DNA of 64,000 bases from Achromobacter marplatensis (GTDB lineage: Bacteria > Pseudomonadota > Gammaproteobacteria > Burkholderiales > Burkholderiaceae_B). The notes under the pieces are model-generated. The model saw only the letters and a program-made list of their open reading frames with translations, was not told where the DNA came from and did not search any database. The stretch is taken from contig NZ_NJIG01000014.1 of NCBI RefSeq assembly GCF_002209535.1, forward strand, positions 62,001-126,000. Reading direction: 5' to 3'. Position 1 is the stretch's first letter, and the number at the start of each line of letters is the position of its first letter. The position numbers and the translations under genes are program-made. Below, piece by piece: positions 17,326 through 26,139 of the stretch.

Positions 17326-18828
17326 ATGAGGCCGCCAGTGCTGCCTCCGCCGCCGGCCGCGCGCCGGCGCGGAGGGCGCTCGAGGATAGCCTCATGGCTG
17401 CCCGGCGCGCGCCGCTGGGTAGAAGCGCTGTTCGTGGCATGCGCTGTCGCCATGCTGGCCGCTTGCGCCAGTGTGCCCAGCGCGCAGGAGCGAGATGCGC
17501 GCAAGGCGCAAGCAGGCTTGTCCGCCGAGGCGGCCCGCGACAGCTACCGCCGCGGGCAAGGCATTGCGGCGGATCTAAAAACTCCCAAAGACGATTTCCT
17601 GGCGCGCCATCTGGCCGTCGAGCAGGCCGTCAGCGGCACGCCGCTGTCGGCAGGCAACCGTGTCCGGCTCCTGGCCGACGGCCCCAGCACCTACCAGGCC
17701 ATGCTGCAGTCCATCGGGCAGGCACGCCGGTACGTGCACATGGAAACCTATATCTTCGACGACGACGCGGAAGGCGCGCGCTTTGCCGAGGCCTTGATCG
17801 CGGCGCGCAACCGCGGGGCGGATGTGGCCTTGATGGTGGACGCGGTGGGCACGCTCAAGACCCCGGATGCGCTGTTCCAGCGCCTGCGGGACGCGGGCGT
17901 GCAGGTGGCGGTGTTCAATCCCGTCAATCCGGCCAGTGCGCGGGCAGGCTGGTCGCCGAACCAGCGCAACCACCGCAAGGTGCTGGTGGTGGACGGCAAG
18001 GTCGGCTATCTGGGCGGCATCAACGTCAGCAGCGTGTACGAGTCTTCGCCCGGGGGCGGGTCGGGATCGGGCGCGGGATCCAGTCCGGGGCGCGGCGCGG
18101 GCAAGGGCGACGGCAAGGGCGGAGGCGATGCGAAAACGGCGCCGTGGCGCGATACCCACCTGCGTATCGAAGGGCCCGCGGTCGCGCAACTTGAGCAGGT
18201 CATCCAGGCCGGCTGGGCATCGCAGTCCGACGAGCCGCTTGCCGCGGGCGGCGCACCGATCGCGCCGGCCGTGGGCGACACCCGCGTGCGCATCCTGGCC
18301 AATCAGCCCGATCGCAGCGATGGCTATACGGTCTACCTGACGCTGATGTCCGCGTTTGAAAGCGCGCAGAAGTCCATCCACATCACCATGGCGTACTTCG
18401 TGCCCGATCCGGCGTTCATCGACGTACTGTCTGGCGCTGCGCGCCGCGGTGTGGATGTGGTGCTGGTGTTGCCGGGCTTTTCCGATTCGTCGCTGGTGTT
18501 CAACGCGGGGCGTTCGCACTATACGGAATTGCTGAAAGCTGGCGTGAAGCTCTACGAGCGGCGCGATGCCCTGCTGCACGCCAAGACGGCGGTCGTGGAC
18601 GGCGTGTGGTCCACCGTGGGCTCCAGCAATATGGACTGGCGCAGTTTTGCGCTGAACTACGAAATCAATGCGGTGGTGCTGGGCCCCGAGTTCGCCAGCG
18701 AAATGGAGGCCCTGTTCCAGCGCGATGTGGCCGACTCGGTGCAGATCACGCCCGAAGATTGGCGCAACCGTGGCGCCGACGATCGCTTCATGGAGTTCTT
18801 TTCGCGGATGTTCGAACGCTGGCTGTAG
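17326..18828 (+). CDS. Phospholipase D / cardiolipin synthase family lipoprotein
   Basis: A 500-residue protein with two HKD phosphodiesterase motifs: NHRKVLVVDGKVGYLGG (about residues 216-232) and LHAKTAVVDGVWSTVGSSN (about 420-438), the arrangement of cardiolipin synthases. The N-terminus is hydrophobic after a basic Pro-rich start and contains the lipobox-like MLAAC (about residues 43-47), so it may be a lipoprotein. Odd: just after the first HKD site a low-complexity insert of about 35 residues rich in Gly, Ser and Lys (about 243-275) interrupts the fold. It most likely makes or remodels phospholipid head groups in the envelope. It follows the DUF883 gene closely. Confidence 0.88.
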   Translation: MRPPVLPPPPAARRRGGRSRIASWLPGARRWVEALFVACAVAMLAACASVPSAQERDARKAQAGLSAEAARDSYRRGQGIAADLKTPKDDFLARHLAVEQAVSGTPLSAGNRVRLLADGPSTYQAMLQSIGQARRYVHMETYIFDDDAEGARFAEALIAARNRGADVALMVDAVGTLKTPDALFQRLRDAGVQVAVFNPVNPASARAGWSPNQRNHRKVLVVDGKVGYLGGINVSSVYESSPGGGSGSGAGSSPGRGAGKGDGKGGGDAKTAPWRDTHLRIEGPAVAQLEQVIQAGWASQSDEPLAAGGAPIAPAVGDTRVRILANQPDRSDGYTVYLTLMSAFESAQKSIHITMAYFVPDPAFIDVLSGAARRGVDVVLVLPGFSDSSLVFNAGRSHYTELLKAGVKLYERRDALLHAKTAVVDGVWSTVGSSNMDWRSFALNYEINAVVLGPEFASEMEALFQRDVADSVQITPEDWRNRGADDRFMEFFSRMFERWL

Positions 18829-18855
18829 CGTCCGGACATCCGCTTTCGCTTGTGG

Positions 18856-20496
18856 CTAGACGTGCTGTTCGGCCAGCGCCGTGGTGATGTCGCGCGTCGG
18901 CTGGAACGACTGCGCCTGCGCCATCGCCCAGCCCACGCGGAACACCTGGTGGCGGAATTCGCCGCGCAGCAGTTCGCCGGGCGCCAATTCCGGAAACAGC
19001 GCCGACAGCAGCCGGATTTCACTGGAAGAGATGCGGCGCGCGATGTGGTGCGGACGCAGCTGATTGGGGTGTGTCAGGCCCGCGGCGGCCAGCAGTTCCG
19101 CCAGGGCGTGCAGCGTGTTGCTGTGGAAGTAAGCCACGCGCTGCGCCTTGTCGGGCACGACGAGTGCGCGTTGGCGCATGGGGTCCTGGGTGGTGACGCC
19201 CGTGGGGCATTTGCCGGTATGGCACGCCTGCGCCTGGATGCAGCCGATGGCGAACATGAAGCCGCGCGCGGCGTTGCACCAGTCGGCGCCCATGGCCATG
19301 ACGCGCGCCATGTCGAACGCGGTGATGATCTTGCCTGACGCGCCCAGCTTGATGCGGTCGCGCAGGTTCACGCCGATCAGCGTGTTGTGCACCAGGCGCA
19401 GCGCTTCGCGCAGCGGCGTGCCGACGTGGTCAACGAACTCCACGGGCGCGGCACCAGTGCCGCCTTCCGCGCCATCCACCACGATGAAGTCCGGCGTGAT
19501 GCCGGTCTCCAGCATGGCCTTGACGATGGCGAACCATTCCCACGGGTGGCCTACGCAGAACTTGAAGCCCACCGGCTTGCCGCCGGACAACTCGCGCAAG
19601 CGTGCCACGAATTTCATCAGCCCGATGGGCGTGTCGAAGGCCGAATGGCTGGCTGGCGAATTGCAATCCTGCCAGGCGACCACGCCGCGCGCTTCCGCGA
19701 TTTCGGGCGTGACCTTGCCCGCGGGCAGGATGCCGCCGTGCCCCGGCTTGGCGCCTTGGGACAGCTTGATTTCGATCATCTTCACCTGCGGCGTACAGGC
19801 GTTCTTGACGAAGGCTTCTTCCGAGAACGCGCCGTGCTCGTCGCGGCAACCGAAGTAGCCCGAACCGATGTTCCATACCAGGCTGCCGCCGGGCTGGCGG
19901 TGGTAGCGGCTGATGCCGCCTTCGCCCGTGTCGTGCGCGAAATTGCCCTGGCGCGCGCCTTCGTTCAGCGCCAGGATGGCGTTGGCCGACAGCGCGCCGA
20001 AGCTCATGGCCGACACATTGAACGCCGACATGGAGTAGGGCTGCTTGCAGTCGGGCCCCCCCACGGTGACGCGGAAGTCCGTGTCGTTGATGTGCGAGGG
20101 CGACATGGAATGGTTGATCCATTCGTAGCGGTCGCCGTAGACGTCTTCTTGCGTGCCGAAGGGGCGTTTGTCGATCTCGCGCTTGGCGCGCTGGTACACG
20201 ATGGAGCGCTGCGCGCGCGAGAACGGCGCGGCCTGCGTGTCGTCTTCCAGGAAGTACTGGCGGATTTCGGGGCGGATGAATTCGAACAGGAAGCGCAGGT
20301 TGCCCAGGACCGGGTAGTTGCGCCGGATGGCATGGCGGGTCTGGATCAGGTCATAGACGCCAAGCGCGCCCAGCATCGCCAGCGGAACGGCGGCCCACAG
20401 CCACCAGAGCGAACTCGTGAACGCCAGCACGGCGGTGACGGCTGCGCCCGCCAGGGTCAAGATAAAGGCCGTGTAGCGGCCGACGATCCAGCTCAT
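18856..20496 (-). CDS. FMN-binding glutamate-synthase-like membrane protein
   Basis: A 546-residue protein. Two helices at residues about 10-50 anchor it in the membrane; the rest is the FMN domain of the large glutamate synthase subunit without the glutaminase part. Motifs seen: SAMSFGALSANAILALNEGA, DTGEGGISRYHR, IEIKLSQGAKPGHGGILP, VDGAEGGTGAAPVEFVDHVG and CIQAQACHTGKCPTGVTTQDP. The last one has Cys residues like the Fe-S region of GltB. It stands alone with no gltD partner, so its reaction is unclear; 'archaeal-type glutamate synthase-like' is how this group is often labelled. ATG 20496 with GGAGAGG upstream sets the start. Confidence 0.88.
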   Translation of the reverse strand: MSWIVGRYTAFILTLAGAAVTAVLAFTSSLWWLWAAVPLAMLGALGVYDLIQTRHAIRRNYPVLGNLRFLFEFIRPEIRQYFLEDDTQAAPFSRAQRSIVYQRAKREIDKRPFGTQEDVYGDRYEWINHSMSPSHINDTDFRVTVGGPDCKQPYSMSAFNVSAMSFGALSANAILALNEGARQGNFAHDTGEGGISRYHRQPGGSLVWNIGSGYFGCRDEHGAFSEEAFVKNACTPQVKMIEIKLSQGAKPGHGGILPAGKVTPEIAEARGVVAWQDCNSPASHSAFDTPIGLMKFVARLRELSGGKPVGFKFCVGHPWEWFAIVKAMLETGITPDFIVVDGAEGGTGAAPVEFVDHVGTPLREALRLVHNTLIGVNLRDRIKLGASGKIITAFDMARVMAMGADWCNAARGFMFAIGCIQAQACHTGKCPTGVTTQDPMRQRALVVPDKAQRVAYFHSNTLHALAELLAAAGLTHPNQLRPHHIARRISSSEIRLLSALFPELAPGELLRGEFRHQVFRVGWAMAQAQSFQPTRDITTALAEQHV

Positions 20497-20547
20497 AGTC
20501 CTCTCCGTATTGCGGAATGCAGCAACCATACACCAGCTGAACCACCG

Positions 20548-20579
20548 AAAAAAAAGAAAGCCCCCTGAAATAGGGGGCT
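20548..20579 (-). terminator. Intrinsic terminator of the YeeE/YedE gene
   Basis: AGCCCCCT and AGGGGGCT pair around a five-base loop; on the minus strand the stem is followed by a long T-rich run. It separates the sulfur-transporter gene from the glutamate-synthase-like gene. Confidence 0.87.
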
Positions 20580-20611
20580 GTTCTGGAACACTGTTTTCCG
20601 GCAGAGGGATG

Positions 20612-21835
20612 TCAGCAGCTGGAGGGCGGCGGTGTCTTTTCCACCGCCAGTCCGAAGGCGGGGCGCAGGCGCACACCCAACGCGCTGCCCGCGAATGCGG
20701 CCGGCAGCCACAGCCAGGCGTGCAGGCTGCCCGACAGGATGCCGCTGAAGTAGGCGCCGATGTTGCAGCCGAAGGCCAGTCGGGCGCCGTAGCCCAGCAG
20801 CAGGCCGCCGATGACGGCGCCGGCCAGCGAACGGGCCGGCACCTTCCAGACGGGGGCGAACTTGCCGGCGGCGCTGGCGGCGGCAAGCGCACCCAGCATC
20901 AGGCCGATGTCCATGACGGTCGTGACGTCCTGGCGCAGGGGCGCCGCCAACGCGGGCTGCTTGCTCCAGTAGGTCCAGGTCGCCACGTCGCCGGCAACGG
21001 CGTTCCAGGCCTTCGCGCCCCACAGCGCAAACGCCGAGGTGATGCCCCAGGGGCGGCCAGCCAGCGCCAGCGTCGCGAAGTTCAACACCACCAGCGCCAC
21101 GCCGCCCCAGATCAGCGGCCAGGGGCCCTGCAGCAGCGAGACGGGCCGCGCGGTGCGCGACGCGAACGAGATCACATGGCCGTGGCGGCGCTTCTCAAGC
21201 GCGGTGGCGCCCCAGGCGATCAGCGCGAACACCGCCAGGTTGGCGATGAGCGCGGGCGCCAGGCCCCAGGTCTTGATGAGCGAGGTGGGCGCCAGCGCCG
21301 GCAGCGTGGACCACCAGCCGAAATTGGCGGTGGCGATCACCGAACCCACGATGAAGAACAGCAGCGTGACCAGCATGCGAGTGTTGCCGCCGCCGACTGC
21401 GAACAGCGTGCCCGACGCGCAGCCGCCGCCCAGTTGCATGCCGATGCCGAACAGGAACGCGCCCAGTACGACCGACACCCCCGGCGGCGAAACCAGCCCC
21501 GTGACGGGCTGGCCGAAGAGCGAACCCGAAGCGAGGAAGGGGAAGAACAGCAGCACCCCGACGCCCAGCATGAACATCTGTGCGCGCAGGCCGGCGCCGC
21601 GGCGGTCGGACACGAAGACGCGCCAGGCTTGCGTGAAGCCGAACGAGGCGTGATAGAGCGTGACGCCCAGCAGCGCGCCAACCACCCACAGCGCGCCTTG
21701 GCGCCAACTGACGGTCTGGTTCAAATACAGCGCGCCGGCCAGCACCAGCAGCAGCGCAATCCAGAGCGGCGCGCGGTTGATCTGGATGGGCGGCAGGGCC
21801 GAGGGCAAGGGCAGGGTAGAGGCGTTGGAGCTCAT
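20612..21835 (-). CDS. YeeE/YedE family sulfur-compound transporter
   Basis: A 407-residue membrane protein with about ten helices, the fused two-repeat form of the YeeE/YedE family. The two conserved Cys-containing motifs are present: GGGCASGTLFAVGGGN in the first half and YGARLAFGCNIGAYFSGI in the second. In characterised members (TsuA) these cysteines relay thiosulfate across the inner membrane. I place the start at ATG 21835, the Met just before the conserved-looking protein; the frame is open to 21964. No TusA or sulfurtransferase gene lies next to it. Thiosulfate is the likeliest substrate, but selenium or other sulfur species cannot be excluded. Confidence 0.88.
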   Translation of the reverse strand: MSSNASTLPLPSALPPIQINRAPLWIALLLVLAGALYLNQTVSWRQGALWVVGALLGVTLYHASFGFTQAWRVFVSDRRGAGLRAQMFMLGVGVLLFFPFLASGSLFGQPVTGLVSPPGVSVVLGAFLFGIGMQLGGGCASGTLFAVGGGNTRMLVTLLFFIVGSVIATANFGWWSTLPALAPTSLIKTWGLAPALIANLAVFALIAWGATALEKRRHGHVISFASRTARPVSLLQGPWPLIWGGVALVVLNFATLALAGRPWGITSAFALWGAKAWNAVAGDVATWTYWSKQPALAAPLRQDVTTVMDIGLMLGALAAASAAGKFAPVWKVPARSLAGAVIGGLLLGYGARLAFGCNIGAYFSGILSGSLHAWLWLPAAFAGSALGVRLRPAFGLAVEKTPPPSSC

Positions 21836-22010
21836 GGGGCGTCCCGGTGGGATCTGGATCGTCAATGCAAACGGGCGCGTAAAGGGCGCCCGTCGGAATA
21901 TCGAAAGTGTAAGGCCGGGCCTTAACGCCTTCAAACTATTGATTACTGCTTCAATAATAACCAATAGTTATATAGGACATGCCGCCCTGCGGGGTCCCGA
22001 TGAAGAGCGA

Positions 22011-22955
22011 TCAGGAAATGGGGTGCGTGTTGATCCAGGCGACCAGCAGGCTGACGGTCAGCACTGACGCCACGGTCGAGACGAGGATGGCGCGCGACGT
22101 TACCCGCGCGTCGCGGCCATACATCTTGGCCAGCATGAAGGGACCCGTGCCGATCGGCAGCGCGCTCATCAGCACGGCGGTCCAGGCCCAGAGCGGGGGC
22201 ATGGAAAAAACGTAGAAGGCCAGCACCGCCGTGACGGCGGGTTGCAGCAGCAGCTTGCCCGTCACCAGACGCAGGACGCCGGGGCCCGCCGTAGCGGTTT
22301 CCGTCTGCGCCAGGAACAGGCCGATCGTGACCAGCGCGCACGGGCTGGCCGATGCGCCCAGCAGCGACACGTAGCGGTCGACGCCTTCCGGCAGCGCCAC
22401 GCCGGTCGATGCCCAAGCCAGGCCCAGCACCGGCGCGGCCAGCAGCGGGTTGCGCATCAGCGCGCGCCCGACCTTGATGAGCGTGGCGGCCACGTTGGGC
22501 GTCTGCTGGCGGTCGAACTCGATCATCGCGATGGCGAAGCCGAACAGGACGCTGGCGGTCAGAAGCGTGGTGAAGGCGGCGGGCGCCAGGCTTTCGGCGC
22601 CAAACAGCGCCAGGCACAAGGGGATCCCCATGTAGCCGGCATTGGCGTAGGACGCGGCCAGGCCTTCAATGCTGCGGTCGGTCAGCGCGCGCCGGCCGCC
22701 GCGTCCCGGCAGGAACGACACCAGGAACGTGACCGCGATGCCGCCTGCGAATGCGCCGACAAAACCCCAGTGTGCCATGTGCGCAAGATCCACCTGCGTC
22801 ATCGCGCGAAACAGCAGCGCGGGCAAGGACAGGTAGACCACGTAGCGGTTCAGCGCGTCGGTGGCGCCGGGCCCCAGCAGTTGGAGCCGGGCGGCCAGCC
22901 AGCCAGTCAGGATCAGCGCAAAGACGGGCAGGGCGGCGGTAACGACGGCATTCAT
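22011..22955 (-). CDS. AEC-family (auxin efflux carrier) transporter
   Basis: A 314-residue membrane protein with about ten helices, opening with ALPVFALILTGWLAARLQLL and containing YVVYLSLPALLFRAM, YANAGYMGIPLCLALFG and LMSALPIGTGPFMLAKMYG. The paired crossover prolines and the ANAGYMGIP segment are typical of the bacterial auxin-efflux-carrier family, whose bacterial members often move malonate, malate or other organic acids. Start ATG 22955 matches the first helix. The EamA exporter gene lies 38 bases upstream on the same strand, so they may be cotranscribed. Substrate unknown. Confidence 0.87.
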   Translation of the reverse strand: MNAVVTAALPVFALILTGWLAARLQLLGPGATDALNRYVVYLSLPALLFRAMTQVDLAHMAHWGFVGAFAGGIAVTFLVSFLPGRGGRRALTDRSIEGLAASYANAGYMGIPLCLALFGAESLAPAAFTTLLTASVLFGFAIAMIEFDRQQTPNVAATLIKVGRALMRNPLLAAPVLGLAWASTGVALPEGVDRYVSLLGASASPCALVTIGLFLAQTETATAGPGVLRLVTGKLLLQPAVTAVLAFYVFSMPPLWAWTAVLMSALPIGTGPFMLAKMYGRDARVTSRAILVSTVASVLTVSLLVAWINTHPIS

Positions 22956-22993
22956 GGTCGACGGTGTGGCGGGCCAGGGGCGCGGGAAGGCGC

Positions 22994-23890
22994 CTATTCT
23001 ACTTGCGGCGCCCGCGCGCTGCGGGTGACTAGCAGGATGCCGACGGCTGCCAGCGCCATGCCGGGCCAAGCCAGCAGCGGAATGGGCTCGCCCAGCGCCA
23101 TCAGGGCGAAGACCGCCGTGCAGGGCGGCACCAGGAAGAACAGCGCCGACACGCGCGAGGCCTCGCCGTGCCGGATCATCGTCAGCAGCAAGGTGATGGC
23201 AACCAGCGAATTGCCCACGACCAGATAGGCCAGCGACGCGAGCAACGGGCCGGTCCATTCGATGCGCATCGGTTCCAGCCAGAAGGCCAGCGGTGCCGAT
23301 ACGGCCAGCCCGACGGCGTACTGCACCAGGTTGGACGTGACGGGGTGCGTCTGCGCGCCATAGCGCTTTTCATAGAGGGTGCCGCCCGTGATGCAAAGCA
23401 GCGCGCCCACGGCGAACAGCAGTCCCAGCGGCGCCAGCACGTCGATGGACGCCTTGGCGACGATGACGAGCGCGGCGCCCGCCACCCCTAGGCCCAGGCC
23501 GGCCCAACGCCGGGCATCCACGCGTTCATGCGCGATCAGGGGCGCCAACAGCCCGATCAGGATCGGCTGCAGCGAGGCGATCAGCGCCATGCCGCCCGCG
23601 GACATGCCCAGCTTCAGCGAGAGATAGGTGCAACAGAAGTAGCCGGCCTGCAATAGCAGCCCGACCATCGCCAGATGGCCCCAGGCGCGGGCGCCCGGCG
23701 GCAGCGGCGGACGCAGGACCACCATGAAAGGCAGCAGGATGAGGACGACGCAGGCGTATCGCACGGCCAGGAACGTCATCGGGTCTGCATAGGCCAGCCC
23801 GATCTTGAGCACGACGAAACCGCTGGACCACAACACCAGGAAAAGCGCGGGGGCGGCTTTCAGCCAAGCCGGTGGGGCGGAGGGCGTCAT
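22994..23890 (-). CDS. EamA/DMT-family transporter
   Basis: A 298-residue ten-helix protein of the drug/metabolite superfamily with two EamA halves. The start shows FLVLWSSGFVVLKIGL followed by DPMTFLAVRYACVVLI; the second half begins near FAVGALLCITGGTLYEKRYG and ends VFALMALGEPIPLLAWPGM. Such proteins usually export amino acids or metabolites; nothing here fixes the substrate. ATG 23890 is preferred over ATG 23914 because it sits nearer the first helix; neither has a strong ribosome-binding site. Upstream of and on the same strand as the AEC transporter. Confidence 0.87.
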   Translation of the reverse strand: MTPSAPPAWLKAAPALFLVLWSSGFVVLKIGLAYADPMTFLAVRYACVVLILLPFMVVLRPPLPPGARAWGHLAMVGLLLQAGYFCCTYLSLKLGMSAGGMALIASLQPILIGLLAPLIAHERVDARRWAGLGLGVAGAALVIVAKASIDVLAPLGLLFAVGALLCITGGTLYEKRYGAQTHPVTSNLVQYAVGLAVSAPLAFWLEPMRIEWTGPLLASLAYLVVGNSLVAITLLLTMIRHGEASRVSALFFLVPPCTAVFALMALGEPIPLLAWPGMALAAVGILLVTRSARAPQVE

Positions 23891-24008
23891 GTCGTGCCTA
23901 GGCAACGTGGGCAAGCCGCGATCGTACCCCTTTTCGCCTGGATGTCATCCCTGCGAGAATGCGGCGTAGGATATTTATTATTGACAAGCTGCACGCGAGG
24001 GAATGGAG

Positions 24009-24452
24009 ATGTCGACCAACAAGCAATCATCGGTGCGTATCGCGTTGGGTACGTGGGACCGGCTGCGCGAAGATGCCTACTCGGTTCGCTACGAGGTGTT
24101 CGTCGTCGAACAGCGAGTGCCTCCTGAGGTCGAGCTGGATGACGACGATGCCGTGTCAGTGCATGCCGTGGCGTACGGGCCTGACGGCACGCCGATGGGC
24201 ACGGGACGATTGCTGCCCGACGGCCATATCGGCCGCATGGCTGTGCATAAGAAGGCGCGCGGCATGGGGGTGGGCGGCCAATTGCTGGATGCGTTGATCG
24301 GGCAAGGCCACGGCGACGGCCACCGCATGCTGGTGCTGCACGCGCAGACCCATGCCGCCGGGTTCTACGAAGCGCACGGCTTTACCGTGGAAGGCGAGGA
24401 ATTCGTCGAAGCCGGGATTCCGCACGTGGTGATGACCCGCGTGCTGAAGTAA
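24009..24452 (+). CDS. GNAT-family acetyltransferase (ElaA/YjcF-like)
   Basis: A 147-residue acetyltransferase. The early motif VRYEVFVVEQRVPPEVELDD is characteristic of the ElaA/YjcF group, followed by the strand MGTGRLLPDGHIGRMAV and the acetyl-CoA loop KKARGMGVGGQLLDALI (about residues 78-94). The C-terminal half contains HAQTHAAGFYEAHGF, the usual strand-helix with the tyrosine near the active site. I take ATG 24009, since GAGGGA is spaced properly for it; ATG 24003 is an alternative. The acceptor is unknown. It is followed by a terminator shared with the convergent tRNA-Leu. Confidence 0.85.
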   Translation: MSTNKQSSVRIALGTWDRLREDAYSVRYEVFVVEQRVPPEVELDDDDAVSVHAVAYGPDGTPMGTGRLLPDGHIGRMAVHKKARGMGVGGQLLDALIGQGHGDGHRMLVLHAQTHAAGFYEAHGFTVEGEEFVEAGIPHVVMTRVLK

Positions 24453-24502
24453 GGCGGCCAGGAGCCCCGGCGCTGCCGGGGCTGAAAAGACCGGGACGGA
24501 AA

Positions 24503-24540
24503 AGAAAAAAACCCCGGTCGTTTTCACGAACGGGGTTCTT
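24503..24540. terminator. Bidirectional intrinsic terminator
   Basis: AACCCCG/CGGGGTT with inner TCGT/ACGA pairs form the stem. The minus strand has a strong run of T after it (ending the tRNA-Leu transcript), and the plus strand has TTCTTCTT (ending the acetyltransferase). Confidence 0.85.
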
Positions 24541-24578
24541 CTTGGCGCATCACGACAGGTACCTCGTGATGTAATAAT

Positions 24579-24663
24579 TGGTGCCCAGGAGAGGACTCGA
24601 ACCTCCACACCTTGCGGCACACGGACCTGAACCGTGCGCGTCTACCAATTCCGCCACCTGGGC
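24579..24663 (-). tRNA. tRNA-Leu(CAG), copy 1
   Basis: An 85-nt class II tRNA with encoded CCA. Acceptor GCCCAGG pairs with CCTGGGC; the anticodon loop TTCAGGT gives CAG, reading CUG; the long variable arm TGCCGCAAGGTGT is visible. Identical over its whole length to the copies at 25645 and 25833. It has its own promoter and terminator. Confidence 0.96.
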
Positions 24664-24725
24664 GCTGGTGCTTCACTTGTTGCGTCGCTTTCGCTTCGTT
24701 TCTTGGTCAGCAGCAGTGGAACGAG

Positions 24726-24754
24726 ATTATGCATACTTTTTTTAAGGTGTGCAA
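24726..24754 (-). promoter_or_regulatory. Sigma-70 promoter for tRNA-Leu copy 1
   Basis: On the minus strand a -35 TTGCAC and a -10 CATAAT are separated by exactly 17 bases; the -10 lies about 60 bases before the tRNA 5' end. The surrounding DNA is much AT-richer than the genome average. Confidence 0.6.
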
Positions 24755-24824
24755 GTAATGGCGACTATTTTTCCTCTTTTTTGCATTTTTTTCGAGCGGC
24801 CAGCTTTCGATATAGTGTCGCCCC

Positions 24825-25436
24825 ATGTCCCGTACCCTTTGCACGCGTTGCCTGCGTCCTGAATCGCACTGCCTGTGCGCGCTAATTCCTTCCTTGTCAT
24901 GCCGCACGCGCGTCGTGGTCTTGCAGCATCCCAGCGAGGCGCGCCATGCGCTGAACACGGCCAGGTTGGCCGTCCTGGGGTTGGCGGGCGCGCGGCGCGT
25001 CGTAGGCGAATATTTCTCGCCGGCCGATTGGGCGGAGCCCGGTTACGCGCCCCGTCTGCTGTTTCCCGGTCCGGCGGCCGACATTTTGCATCCCGGATAT
25101 GGGCAGGATCAGGACCTGCCGATCCAATTGATCGTGCCGGACGGCACCTGGGGGCACGCGCGCAAGCTGCTGCACATTAATCCTGAGTTGGCGGCGCTGC
25201 CGCGCGTGATGTTGCCGGCGGGGCTGACGACGCGGTATCGCGTGCGCCATGCGGACATTCCGGGCGCCTTATCCACGATCGAAGCCGTGACGCATGCCTT
25301 GAATGCGCTGGAGGCGCCGATGAACGCCGATGCGTTGTTGCGGCCTTTCGAAGCCTTGATCGATGGCCAGATCGAAGGCATGGGCGAAGACCTGTATGCG
25401 CGCCATCATCTGCAGCGCAAGGTGCCGTGGCGCTGA
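24825..25436 (+). CDS. DTW-domain tRNA-uridine aminocarboxypropyltransferase
   Basis: A 203-residue protein of the DTW family, which transfers the 3-amino-3-carboxypropyl group of SAM to uridine in tRNA (E. coli TapT makes acp3U47). Residues 6-18 hold four cysteines, CTRC and HCLC, in the zinc-like N-terminal cluster typical of the family. The family's D-x-T-W motif is seen in VPDGTWGHARKLLH (about residue 105), with PSEARHALNTARL upstream, also conserved. ATG 24825 starts directly at the Cys motif. It lies between copies of tRNA-Leu genes on the other strand. Assignment to the family is sure; which tRNA it modifies is not. Confidence 0.88.
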   Translation: MSRTLCTRCLRPESHCLCALIPSLSCRTRVVVLQHPSEARHALNTARLAVLGLAGARRVVGEYFSPADWAEPGYAPRLLFPGPAADILHPGYGQDQDLPIQLIVPDGTWGHARKLLHINPELAALPRVMLPAGLTTRYRVRHADIPGALSTIEAVTHALNALEAPMNADALLRPFEALIDGQIEGMGEDLYARHHLQRKVPWR

Positions 25437-25558
25437 TGCCAGCGGTGGGGCGCCCCTGGCCTGGAAAATAACGGCAGGGCGCTCAACGATCAACGCGGGA
25501 AGAAGATGCGTTTAAAGGGCGGGGGATAAGGATCGGGACAAGGATAAGCGCGGAAAAA

Positions 25559-25596
25559 GCAAAAGCCCCGAACATCTTTCGATTTTCGGGGCTTTC
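25559..25596 (-). terminator. Intrinsic terminator for tRNA-Leu copies 2 and 3
   Basis: AAAGCCCCGA and TCGGGGCTTT pair around a 16-base loop; on the minus strand the stem is followed by TTTTGCTTTTTC. It lies 50 bases past the end of tRNA-Leu copy 2 and would also sit after the DTW gene on the plus strand. Confidence 0.8.
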
Positions 25597-25644
25597 AGCC
25601 TTGCTATCAAAACCAGCATGCTGCTGATTCGACCTATATGCGGG

Positions 25645-25729
25645 TGGTGCCCAGGAGAGGACTCGAACCTCCACACCTTGCGGCACACGGACCTGAACCG
25701 TGCGCGTCTACCAATTCCGCCACCTGGGC
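25645..25729 (-). tRNA. tRNA-Leu(CAG), copy 2
   Basis: 85 nt, identical to copy 1 including encoded CCA and the CAG anticodon. It lies 103 bases downstream of copy 3 on the same strand, so the two are likely processed from one transcript ending at the terminator near 25559. Confidence 0.96.
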
Positions 25730-25832
25730 ACTGGGAAATACTTGCGTACTTCGCGTCTTGCTATTTTTACTGCTCTTTAATTTACTGCTTTCTTATCAAG
25801 CCAGCCCGAAAGCTGATTCGATTTAAATTCCG

Positions 25833-25917
25833 TGGTGCCCAGGAGAGGACTCGAACCTCCACACCTTGCGGCACACGGACCTGAACCGTGCGCGTCTACC
25901 AATTCCGCCACCTGGGC
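25833..25917 (-). tRNA. tRNA-Leu(CAG), copy 3
   Basis: 85 nt, identical to copies 1 and 2. First of the two-tRNA transcript on the minus strand. The 220 bases between it and the RNase R start must hold promoters for both directions; I see no unambiguous -10/-35 pair. Confidence 0.96.
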
Positions 25918-26139
25918 ACTGAAAGATACTGTCAGAACTATGTGATACGCTGCCGCTCTAGTTGCTTTGTTTTTATTAAGGCCTGTACGTTGTTTCCAGC
26001 GTACTTACTTAACTAAAACATGCGTCCCGAGCGCAGTTGGTTTTACAATGGGTCTTTCGACCCCTCTGACCATTTCTGCTTCAGTGTTCAGCCTTGGGCG
26101 AACCACAGAAGCTGCGCATTATATACGGAAATTTCAGCT

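Noticed and set aside
20497-20892. N-terminal extension of the glutamate-synthase-like protein by 132 residues
   Set aside because: It runs through the terminator at 20548-20579 and the sulfur-transporter gene. The Met at 20496 with GGAGAGG is the right start.
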